The notes under the pieces were generated by a model, which saw only the letters and a program-made list of their open reading frames with translations, had not been told where the DNA came from and searched no databases. From Chryseobacterium aurantiacum (GTDB lineage: Bacteria; Bacteroidota; Bacteroidia; Flavobacteriales; Weeksellaceae), in the NCBI RefSeq assembly GCF_003020585.1, contig NZ_PXUE01000003.1:310001-374000 (forward strand): DNA of 64,000 bases. The letters run 5' to 3'. The position numbers and the translations under genes are program-made. Below are positions 54,720-61,619 of the stretch, piece by piece. The first letter of the stretch is position 1; each line of letters opens with the position of its first letter.

Positions 54720-55634
54720 TTACTGTTCTGCAATGGTAAGGTTGTTATACCCACCTGCATTATTTAATGAAAAATTGGCAGTATTTGAATTATTTAAATT
54801 AAACCAGATGTATGGCATTAGCCTTTGTCCTGTAGTCATATAGAATGATGCTGTACAGTTGCTTCCAGCATCAATATTGGTTAAACTATTGGAAGACATT
54901 GTATTGACGCACTTTACAGTGTTTACAATATTGGTACCGAGCAGGCCTGTTGTATTATCATACAATTGCCAGATCGCCTCTATCTGAATCGGGTTTAAAA
55001 CATCTGTAGTATAATTGATGGCAAGGGGGGCAAGGTCCGTAGTGAAAGAAGCCACATAAACCCCATTTCTGGGTGCTGTAAAAACCCCTGTAGATGCATT
55101 AAAGCTTGTTCCGGAATTGCTTTCAAAGGTTTTAGTCCAATCTACCAGATAATTACTGGCTCTGTTTTGTAAGCCTGCATTTATTGTAGAGGTTGATGGT
55201 ACCGCTAGCTTTACATTATTATTTGTCTTGGCTGCAATAACAATAATCTTATTATTTGCCGGCTGAGCCGTGAGTAGTGGCAGCCACTCTTTTCCGTTAG
55301 AATATTCTACTCCGCTATTGTATCGAACAGCCCCTTCATCCGCCAAAGCGGCCGTTAGTGAAGATGTTCCGAAGCCAATAGCACCATTTCCGGAGTTTCT
55401 GCCATCTACCTTTACAGCAGGACTATGTGTGCCCACTCCCACTCTTCCAGCGCTATTAATCAGAATATCATTACTTTGCTGAGCAGGAGTAAATACCGTC
55501 CCCGAAACGGGGTTATCTGCCTTTCCATCAATATGCAAAATGCCTTGTGGATTGGGCGTATTGATTCCAATCTGCGAAAACGCATAATTGAAACCTAAAG
55601 TCATCAAAATCAGTAAACAGTTTTTTTTCATCAT
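54720..55634 (-). CDS. Secreted C1q/TNF-like domain protein, third of triplet 2
   Basis: This 304-aa secreted protein has a signal peptide ending near NYAFSQ. The N-terminal GINTPNPQGILHIDGKADNP and VGVGTHSPAVKVDGRNS are the short repeats of Bacteroidota surface or fibre proteins. GAVRYNSGVEYSNGKEW follows. The C-terminal domain has TGVFTAPRNGVYVASFT, very close to the C1q signature, and FYMTTGQRLMPYIWF. It closes the operon and its stop codon is 1 bp from that of the TPR-AraC gene on the other strand. No T9SS tail is seen. Confidence 0.8.
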   Translation of the reverse strand: MMKKNCLLILMTLGFNYAFSQIGINTPNPQGILHIDGKADNPVSGTVFTPAQQSNDILINSAGRVGVGTHSPAVKVDGRNSGNGAIGFGTSSLTAALADEGAVRYNSGVEYSNGKEWLPLLTAQPANNKIIVIAAKTNNNVKLAVPSTSTINAGLQNRASNYLVDWTKTFESNSGTSFNASTGVFTAPRNGVYVASFTTDLAPLAINYTTDVLNPIQIEAIWQLYDNTTGLLGTNIVNTVKCVNTMSSNSLTNIDAGSNCTASFYMTTGQRLMPYIWFNLNNSNTANFSLNNAGGYNNLTIAEQ

Positions 55635-55642
55635 TAATTTTT

Positions 55643-56455
55643 TTATAATCCGAAAATACTTAAAGAAGTAAGGGTTGCGTCTGCATCCAGTGTTTTTGCG
55701 CTGCCTAGTTTTTGATTAAGGCTTACCGTAATATTATCTCCTTTGATCAGGTTAAAGATTCCTGAACAATTTCCGGCAATACGATTCCCAATGGTATTAT
55801 TTCCGGGATAGCTTCCCACACACTTGAAAACCGTATTGGTAGAAGCAGAAGTAGAATTGGTCTGGATCAGGGTTTCATATCGTGAATCATTTACAACACT
55901 TCCTGAAGCTAAGGAAAATGTAAAGGAAACAACGTAAACACCCGTTTTGGAAGCGATAAAAGTACCCGTCCCTGCATTAAAACTACTATTCACATCTGTT
56001 TTCTTTGTCCAGCCAGTAACAGGAGTCTGTATATTATTGCTAAAGCTTTGTCCGGAGGCATTTTCAGCATCCACAAAATCATTTGAAACCTTATGTGCCA
56101 ATGTTACCCAAGATGTACCATTAGAATAACTTAGATCCTGTGTGCCGGAGTTGTATCTTAATGCTCCTGCTTTTGCCGCCGCTGCTGTTTGCGAGGTTCC
56201 TCCAACACCAATTGCATTTACTTTTTCTTGTGACCGCAGGTCTAGCCTTGTTTTGGGTGATTTTGTTCCCACGCCCATGTTACCGGTAGAAGTTACCACT
56301 ACATCATCATAGTAAGTAGAAGGTACTGAAACAGAAGTATTTTTTTGTCCATCCACATGAAGTGCTCTTTCGGGCGCAGACATATTGATACCCACTTGTG
56401 CATTAACCTCTAAACTTCCGAAAATGATTAGAGCTGGTATTAATTTTTTTATCAT
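55643..56455 (-). CDS. Secreted C1q/TNF-like domain protein, second of triplet 2
   Basis: This 270-aa paralogue has a signal peptide ending at LEVNAQ. The N-terminal motifs are GINMSAPERALHVDGQKN and MGVGTKSPKTRLDLRSQEK, followed by GALRYNSGTQDLSYSNGTSW. The C-terminal domain has TGTFIASKTGVYVVSFTFSL, closely matching the C1q pattern, and LIKGDNITVSLNQ near the end. A conserved Cys pair in the C-terminal domain (VFKCVG and GNCSGIF) recurs in the two neighbours. The gene starts 11 bp after the first and ends 8 bp before the third. Confidence 0.8.
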   Translation of the reverse strand: MIKKLIPALIIFGSLEVNAQVGINMSAPERALHVDGQKNTSVSVPSTYYDDVVVTSTGNMGVGTKSPKTRLDLRSQEKVNAIGVGGTSQTAAAAKAGALRYNSGTQDLSYSNGTSWVTLAHKVSNDFVDAENASGQSFSNNIQTPVTGWTKKTDVNSSFNAGTGTFIASKTGVYVVSFTFSLASGSVVNDSRYETLIQTNSTSASTNTVFKCVGSYPGNNTIGNRIAGNCSGIFNLIKGDNITVSLNQKLGSAKTLDADATLTSLSIFGL

Positions 56456-56466
56456 ATCAAAATGTG

Positions 56467-57327
56467 TTATTGTTCTAATATCGAAATATTTACAAATCCG
56501 TAGTCGTTACTTGAAGACGAAGTATTTGTTCGTAAGCTTAAACTTCCATTGTACACGGACTGATAGATCTGGGGTTGAAGTGTATCTCCTTTGTTCAGCT
56601 GTACTCCTGCGACACATGACCCTGCCACCTGAGCCTGTTTTGAAATATTGGAAAATGATTTTACGCACTTTTTAACAGTGGTATTTCCATTCACTACATA
56701 TCTTGCTTCAGAAAAATATCCGGATTCAATAGGGATTCTTACAAAATCATATGTAAAAGACACCAGATAAACCCCGGTTCTTGGTGCTGTAAACGTTCCG
56801 GTGGTGGGAGTAAAGTCACCCGTTGGATCTGTAATTTCGTTCCATCCCAGAACGCTGGTAGAAACTTGATAAGGAATTTTAATAGCAAAGCTGGCTGCTT
56901 CTATATTAGCTACCACTACCGCTTTGGTAGGAGTAGATATAAGATCCTGCCACACTACTCCATCTGAATATTGCATTTTCCCGCCATTTAAAGGATTATA
57001 TCTTACTGCGCCACCTCCTGCTGCAGAAGCAATTTGAGAAGTTTCTCCAATACCAATCGAATTATCTGTATTGTCTGGAGAGCGGGTATCTATTTTTACG
57101 ATCGGAAGCAATGTTCCTATTCCCAGCTCACCGGAAGAAGTAATCACCACATCATTGGCAGCCTGTACTGAAGCTATATTTCCTGATGCAGGATTATCTT
57201 TCCCTCCATCCACATGAAACATTCCTTGAGGGTTTGGTGTATTGATACCTACCTGTGCTATAGAAAAGTTAAAAGTAAGACATCCTGTGATCAGAATACC
57301 TTTCATCAGAAAGTTCAAGTTTTTCAT
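56467..57327 (-). CDS. Secreted C1q/TNF-like domain protein, first of triplet 2
   Basis: This 286-aa paralogue starts at MKNLNFLMKGILITG; the longer reading begins with a TTG inside the promoter. A signal peptide ends at NFSIAQ. Motifs are GINTPNPQGMFHVDGGKDNP, LGIGTLLPIVKIDTRSPD, GAVRYNPLNGGKMQYSDG and, in the C-terminal domain, TGTFTAPRTGVYLVSFTYDF and QLNKGDTLQPQIYQ. The FTAP-GVY signature is the strongest C1q-like match of the six proteins in the window. It is the first gene of the operon and has a good promoter at 57367-57398. Confidence 0.8.
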   Translation of the reverse strand: MKNLNFLMKGILITGCLTFNFSIAQVGINTPNPQGMFHVDGGKDNPASGNIASVQAANDVVITSSGELGIGTLLPIVKIDTRSPDNTDNSIGIGETSQIASAAGGGAVRYNPLNGGKMQYSDGVVWQDLISTPTKAVVVANIEAASFAIKIPYQVSTSVLGWNEITDPTGDFTPTTGTFTAPRTGVYLVSFTYDFVRIPIESGYFSEARYVVNGNTTVKKCVKSFSNISKQAQVAGSCVAGVQLNKGDTLQPQIYQSVYNGSLSLRTNTSSSSNDYGFVNISILEQ

Positions 57328-57366
57328 GTAATTTGTGGTTTTAAAAATGTGTATTATTTTCTGTGT

Positions 57367-57398
57367 CAAAGATAAACCCAAAAGAATGTCGTACACAA
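57367..57398 (-). promoter_or_regulatory. Promoter of the second C1q-like operon
   Basis: On the minus strand, TTG (57396-57398) and TATCTTTG (57367-57374) are separated by 21 bp. The leader to the ATG at 57327 would be about 33 nt. Confidence 0.7.
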
Positions 57399-57556
57399 TA
57401 GCCACGCTAACAACCAAAAACAAAATAACTGAAAAACAATACGTTACATCGTTTTTTACAATATCAAAATTCGGTATTTTAATATATTTAAGAAATAAAA
57501 AAAGAATTTTTCAGGAATTTTTAAAATGATATTTTCTCTATACCAGTCTTTGGCTT

Positions 57557-58828
57557 CTAATGGAACCTAAAGTTAGCTTCTGGTAAAGTATTATTTTTTA
57601 AGAAAGCTTCATATTCAGGAGACAGCTGCGCACGGCCAAAAGTATTTTCACCGCTCATACTTCCCAGACGCACCTTATCTTTTCCATATTTTCTGTTCAT
57701 GGCATCCATCGCTTTCATCACTGGAAGGTGCTGATTTTGGATATCTTCTTCAAAAAGGCTGATCTGCCTTTGGTCTTCCGGAACAAAGTCGTTTACCATA
57801 ACCCCTGCTCTTTTATAATGAAATCCTTCCCTGTAGATGGCTTCAAAAAGTTCGTTGACAACCCTTCCTATTAAAATGGAAGAATTGGTAGGATTGGGAA
57901 GAATTTGGGTCATCCCGTTCCTATATTCAGGAAGGTCTTTTCTGAATCTGTTGGTTTGTACAAATACCGTTATCATCCTGCAACAGGTATTTTGCTTGCG
58001 TAATCTTTCCGAACAATACATTCCAAAGGTTTCCACCCGCTCTCGGATCTCTTCCTTATCTGTAAGCATTTGCATAAAACTTCGGGTAACAGCAATTGAT
58101 TTTTTGGGTGACGGGGCATCCAATTCCAGCTGACGAATTCCTTTCAACTCATTCATCATTCTTATTCCGTGAATTCCCATGATTTTCCTTACCCAAGCTT
58201 CCGGCTTCTGAAGAAGATCCCATGCCTTATAAACCCCACTATCATTCATTTTTACAGCCAGCTTTCTTCCAATTCCCCATACATCGCTAATATTAAGCCA
58301 TTTCAAGGCCTTTTCAATTTTCTCCGGAGTATCCATGATATAAACACCGTTAAATTGCTTTGGGAAATCCTTTACAATTCTGTTGGCAACCTTACACAGA
58401 GTTTTGGTGGGGGCAATTCCTATACTTACAGGAATATTTTCTTTCTCATCAATTTCTTCCTTAATTTTAAAACAGTAATCATAAATATCAATATATTTAA
58501 ACCCTGTCAAATCGAGAAAAAGTTCATCAATACTATACACCTCAAAGTCCAAAACATAGGAGCTGGCGATATGAATAACCTGCTGGCTTTTGTAATTATA
58601 AAGTTCAAATTTTGCAGAAAAGCTTTTTACATCATGCTGTTGGAAAAGTTCCTTGTATTTGAAAGCCGGTGCAGCCATAGGAATACCCAGATCTTTCGCT
58701 TCTTTGCTTCGGGACACAACACATCCGTCGTTGTTGGAAAGAACCACAACGGGTTTGCCCTCCAGTGTAGGATCCAAAGTCCTTTCACAGGAAACAAAAA
58801 AATTGTTACAATCTACAAGCGCATACAT
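57557..58828 (-). CDS. umuC: Y-family DNA polymerase V catalytic subunit (UmuC)
   Basis: This 423-aa translesion polymerase has its catalytic acids in MYALVDCNNFF (Asp6) and YSIDELFLDL (Asp101, Glu102). The ADND-like NNDGCVVSRSKEAKDLGIPM and the little-finger region with KSIAVTRSF are typical of UmuC rather than DinB. I chose the start MYALVDCNN, eight codons into the longest ORF, since it opens the palm domain. Its usual partner umuD is not adjacent: the upstream 259 bp hold only promoters and the next gene is a divergent peptidase. A TAATTTTG box (58850-58857) lies before it. Confidence 0.93.
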   Translation of the reverse strand: MYALVDCNNFFVSCERTLDPTLEGKPVVVLSNNDGCVVSRSKEAKDLGIPMAAPAFKYKELFQQHDVKSFSAKFELYNYKSQQVIHIASSYVLDFEVYSIDELFLDLTGFKYIDIYDYCFKIKEEIDEKENIPVSIGIAPTKTLCKVANRIVKDFPKQFNGVYIMDTPEKIEKALKWLNISDVWGIGRKLAVKMNDSGVYKAWDLLQKPEAWVRKIMGIHGIRMMNELKGIRQLELDAPSPKKSIAVTRSFMQMLTDKEEIRERVETFGMYCSERLRKQNTCCRMITVFVQTNRFRKDLPEYRNGMTQILPNPTNSSILIGRVVNELFEAIYREGFHYKRAGVMVNDFVPEDQRQISLFEEDIQNQHLPVMKAMDAMNRKYGKDKVRLGSMSGENTFGRAQLSPEYEAFLKNNTLPEANFRFH

Positions 58829-58849
58829 GACGTATCTTGAATATATATG

Positions 58850-58857
58850 CAAAATTA
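58850..58857 (-). promoter_or_regulatory. -7 promoter element of umuC
   Basis: TAATTTTG on the minus strand, 21 bp before the start codon. A perfect dyad lies about 90 bp upstream (58944-58962). Confidence 0.5.
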
Positions 58858-58943
58858 TTGTTTTTAAAGAATAAAATAATCTTTTGACTCACAATTAACA
58901 TTAGATTTAACACCCTGAAAAACAAATGAATAATATTTTTAAA

Positions 58944-58979
58944 TGCGACAACTTTTGTCGCATTATCATGGTACTTTTG
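58944..58979 (+). promoter_or_regulatory. Dyad-promoter site 1
   Basis: TGCGACAA-CTT-TTGTCGCA (58944-58962) is a perfect inverted repeat with 8-bp arms. TACTTTTG follows at 58972-58979. The distance from the right-arm TTG to the TA of the -7 box is 14 bp, the same as in sites 2-4. It faces the M15 gene and lies about 90 bp from the umuC promoter on the other strand. Confidence 0.8.
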
Positions 58980-59033
58980 TTTTCAAAAACATTTTTCTAT
59001 TCCTCTTTTTTTGCTTTCATTTTAAATTAAAAC

Positions 59034-59068
59034 ACGTCAATTTTTGTCGTTTCCCACTGCTACCTTTG
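59034..59068 (+). promoter_or_regulatory. Dyad-promoter site 2 (M15 peptidase gene)
   Basis: ACGTCAA-TTT-TTGTCGT (59034-59050, one mismatch) with TACCTTTG at 59061-59068. TTG-to-TA spacing is 14 bp. The peptidase start codon lies 20 bp after the -7 box. Confidence 0.8.
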
Positions 59069-59087
59069 CTTTAAAATTACTAAGATT

Positions 59088-59588
59088 ATGGACAAAGTAA
59101 CATCGGAACGTATTCAGAAACTTCACCCGCTGGTAAGAGATGAAGTGAAGCAAATTATCAAGGAATGTGACGAAGCTCTTACCGGAAGAGCCAAAATAAG
59201 AATCACCCAAGGACTAAGATCGTTTGAGGAACAGGAAAAGCTCTATGCCATAGGAAGAATTACTTCCGGAAAAAAAGTGACCAATGCCAAAGCAGGACAA
59301 AGTATTCACAACTATGGTTTTGCTGTAGACATGTGCCTGATGATTGACGAAAAAGTAGCAAGTTGGGATACGGTAAAAGACTGGGATAACGATAAAGTTG
59401 CCGACTGGTATGAGTGTGTAAAGGTTTTTGCCAGACATGGCTGGGACTGGGGTGGAAACTGGAAAACATTCAAGGATCTTCCTCATTTTGAAAAAAAGAA
59501 CATTCCATCTAAAAAAGGACCTATAAAAATCAGCTGGAGGAAACTCCTAAAGATGCCAAGGGATAAGGCAGGCTATGTTATACTATAA
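59088..59588 (+). CDS. M15-family L-alanyl-D-glutamate peptidase, endolysin-like
   Basis: This 166-aa peptidase resembles the endolysins of phages such as T5, which cut L-Ala-D-Glu bonds in peptidoglycan. Zinc ligands are His74 and Asp81 in QSIHNYGFAVDMCLM and His133 in LPHFEKK. The LRSFEEQEKLYAIGR segment is also characteristic. There is no signal peptide or membrane helix, so it would need another factor to reach the cell wall, as a phage endolysin does. It is preceded by two dyad-promoter sites in tandem and is divergent from umuC. Confidence 0.88.
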   Translation: MDKVTSERIQKLHPLVRDEVKQIIKECDEALTGRAKIRITQGLRSFEEQEKLYAIGRITSGKKVTNAKAGQSIHNYGFAVDMCLMIDEKVASWDTVKDWDNDKVADWYECVKVFARHGWDWGGNWKTFKDLPHFEKKNIPSKKGPIKISWRKLLKMPRDKAGYVIL

Positions 59589-59909
59589 CCTTCCGAAAGG
59601 ATGAATTACCATATTTATTATAAATCTGCCTTGAAAAATTCCGGGAAAAAACTTTTTTTAAAGTTTCTCAGAAATAAAATAACCGTGTCTCTAAGTTGCT
59701 TATTTTCAGAGCTATTTTTTATCGAAAATTAATTAAATGTTCAGATAATACGACAAGTTCTGTCGCTTCTCCGTCCTATCTTTGATCTACAAGAAAACAA
59801 CAAAAAAGATAATGAAAATCAGATATATAGCTCAAAAAAACACAAGACACAAAACTGATATCTGAAATAAAAATTATCCGGATTCTTAAAAAACAAATAA
59901 AAATATCAC
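59589..59909. other. Gap between M15 and patatin genes
   Basis: This 321-bp AT-rich gap holds dyad-promoter site 3 (59750-59784) and about 125 bp of leader before the patatin start. A 17-codon ORF (59812-59865) lies in the leader but has no support. No strong terminator was seen after the M15 gene. Confidence 0.5.
59750..59784 (+). promoter_or_regulatory. Dyad-promoter site 3 (patatin gene)
   Basis: ACGACAA-GTT-CTGTCGC (59750-59766) with TATCTTTG at 59777-59784. The 14-bp spacing to the -7 box is the same as in the other sites. Confidence 0.78.
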
Positions 59910-60947
59910 ATGAAAAAGACAACCATTCTTTCTTTGGACGGAGGCGGAATAAGAGGAATTATTACCTGCATTATTCTGCGCTACATAGAAGAACAGCTCC
60001 AGTATTATGATAAACCCACTGCTAAGCTCGGGGATTATTTTGATTTGGTAGCAGGCAGCAGCACAGGAGGTTTGATCGCGTCAATTATCCTGTGCCCCGA
60101 TGAAGTTCGTAAAGCGAAATATTCCATTCAGAAAGGTTTGGAATTGTATGCTGAAAAAGGCGGTGATATCTTCCAGGTTTCCTTTTGGGAAAAACTCGTT
60201 AATCCATTTGGATTGTTGAATGAAAGAATTTCTCAGGAAGCTCTTCAGAAAAATCTGAACGACTTTTTTGGAAATCTAGAATTAAAGGAATTAATAAAAC
60301 CATGTTTAATAACAAGTTATGATATAGAAAACAGGCGAGCAAAGCTTTTCAATTCCTGGGAGGCCCACCTCAGCACAGATAATTTTTATGTAAAAGATGT
60401 TTGCAGAGCCACATCAGCAGCTCCCACCTATTTTAGCCCTGTACAGATTAAATCTATGTATGGACAAATCTTTAGCCTCATTGATGGCGGTATGTTTGCA
60501 AACAACCCCGCTCTTTGCGCTTATGCAGAGGCAAGAAAAATCCCTTTTGCAGAGGTTTTAAAAAATCATCAGAAAGCTAACCACCCTGGAGTTAATGACA
60601 TGATTATCATCTCTATAGGGACAGGAATTGAGGCCAGACCTTATTCTTTTAAAAGACTGGAAAAAGCCGGAAAAATTGGCTGGGTAAATCCTATTATTGA
60701 TATCTTAATGTCTGCCAATGCCGAAACAGTTGATTATCAGCTGGGTCAAATGTTTCAAACCTTAGGATTGAGAAATCAGAAAAACTATTACCGCCTCAAT
60801 CCATCTTTGAAAAATGCCTCTCCGGCAATGGATAATGTAAGACGCTCTAATATTGAAAACCTGATACAGGCAGGGCTGAGCTATATTGATGATAACAGAG
60901 AAACATTGAACCAAATTGTTCAGAAGCTCATCAAAAACAAAATATAA
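59910..60947 (+). CDS. Patatin-like phospholipase
   Basis: This 345-aa protein is a serine acyl hydrolase of the patatin group, which releases fatty acids from membrane lipids. The oxyanion motif DGGGIRG is at 10-16, the nucleophile elbow GSSTGG has Ser51, and Asp192 of the dyad is in LIDGGMFANNP. It has no signal peptide and no further domain. Related proteins act as effectors in CBASS defence (CapV), but no nucleotide cyclase is adjacent here. In this setting it may damage membranes alongside the endolysin. It is expressed from dyad-promoter site 3. Confidence 0.9.
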   Translation: MKKTTILSLDGGGIRGIITCIILRYIEEQLQYYDKPTAKLGDYFDLVAGSSTGGLIASIILCPDEVRKAKYSIQKGLELYAEKGGDIFQVSFWEKLVNPFGLLNERISQEALQKNLNDFFGNLELKELIKPCLITSYDIENRRAKLFNSWEAHLSTDNFYVKDVCRATSAAPTYFSPVQIKSMYGQIFSLIDGGMFANNPALCAYAEARKIPFAEVLKNHQKANHPGVNDMIIISIGTGIEARPYSFKRLEKAGKIGWVNPIIDILMSANAETVDYQLGQMFQTLGLRNQKNYYRLNPSLKNASPAMDNVRRSNIENLIQAGLSYIDDNRETLNQIVQKLIKNKI

Positions 60948-61019
60948 GTTTTTAAGCTTATAAATACTCAATATAAGCTTAAAAGATTATATCATCAAAT
61001 TGAAAAATATTTTTTTAAC

Positions 61020-61054
61020 ACGTCAAGTTTTGTCGCTCCCCACCCCTACTTTTG
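61020..61054 (+). promoter_or_regulatory. Dyad-promoter site 4 (acidic protein gene)
   Basis: ACGTCAA-GTT-TTGTCGC (61020-61036) with TACTTTTG at 61047-61054; the spacing is again 14 bp. The leader to the small gene at 61180 is about 120 nt. Confidence 0.8.
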
Positions 61055-61101
61055 TAGTATAAACAAAGCCACAAAATAACAATCAACAAAAACTTTAAAA
61101 G

Positions 61102-61162
61102 CCTTTGATTTCAACATTCATCAATGCTGAACAGCCCAAAATATGTTCAAAATATAACCAAC
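61102..61162 (+). repeat. Leader repeat, copy A
   Basis: CCTTTGA, then ATGCTGAACAGCC and a TATGTTCAAAAT tail. It aligns with copy B 335 bp downstream (from 61437). Confidence 0.65.
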
Positions 61163-61179
61163 ACCTTATCACAAAAAAC

Positions 61180-61350
61180 ATGGAAACGCCAACTCACAAC
61201 ACAGATACAATCTTCGATGAAGATCTCTACACCATAGAGTGGAGTGACATCGAAAATGCAGAGATGGACTATGAAAACTATCTCAATGACATTGAAAACT
61301 TCTTCAGAACAGACTTTGAAGATGATGTTCTGGAAGAAGACACCATTTAA
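61180..61350 (+). CDS. Very acidic 56-aa protein
   Basis: This 56-residue protein has 20 Asp/Glu and a single Arg, so its charge is near -19. I chose the ATG at 61180 (METPTHNTD); the longer reading would run through the repeated leader. It has no signal peptide or membrane segment. The sequence DYENYLNDIENFFRTDFEDD suggests an amphipathic helix. I recognise no family. Possible roles are a DNA-mimic inhibitor, an antidote to a neighbouring enzyme or a small chaperone. It has its own dyad-promoter and lies between the phospholipase and the fibre-like gene. Confidence 0.6.
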   Translation: METPTHNTDTIFDEDLYTIEWSDIENAEMDYENYLNDIENFFRTDFEDDVLEEDTI

Positions 61351-61370
61351 TATATACTTTTAAACACAAC

Positions 61371-61406
61371 ACGTTCTGCTGCTGTTCAGTCACTTCCCTA
61401 CTATAC
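61371..61406 (+). promoter_or_regulatory. Decayed copy of the dyad-promoter
   Basis: ACGTTCT-GCT-GCTGTTC lies where a fifth site would be expected, with TACTATAC in place of TAnnTTTG. The flanks resemble those of site 4, but the dyad and -7 box are degraded. Confidence 0.35.
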
Positions 61407-61436
61407 ACCAACAGTCTCATTACATTATTCTCGAAT

Positions 61437-61495
61437 CCTTTGAATCACCATCACAAAATGCTGAACAGCCGGAACTGTGTTTAAAATGATCATAA
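61437..61495 (+). repeat. Leader repeat, copy B
   Basis: CCTTTGA, ATGCTGAACAGCC and TGTGTTTAAAAT align in order with copy A. The ORF that opens at this ATG stops after eight codons, so the repeat is not coding in both places. Confidence 0.65.
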
Positions 61496-61619
61496 AATCC
61501 TAAAATATCCCCCAAAAGTGGAAACATAGCCTATAACCACTCCAAAAACACGGCTACAATACATTGAAACCTTTCAACAGAGGGTTTCAGATATCACTTA
61601 TTTATTAAATCACATTTTT

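Noticed and set aside
59812-59865. 17-codon ORF in the leader of the patatin gene
   Set aside because: Too short and with no recognisable features; AT-rich leaders give such ORFs by chance.
59910-60947. Patatin gene as part of a CBASS defence operon
   Set aside because: No cyclic-nucleotide synthase, Cap2/Cap3 or other CBASS gene lies next to it; the neighbours are an endolysin-like peptidase and an acidic protein.
61124-61237. 37-codon ORF opening at the leader repeat and overlapping the acidic gene
   Set aside because: The second copy of the repeat stops after eight codons, so coding is not conserved.
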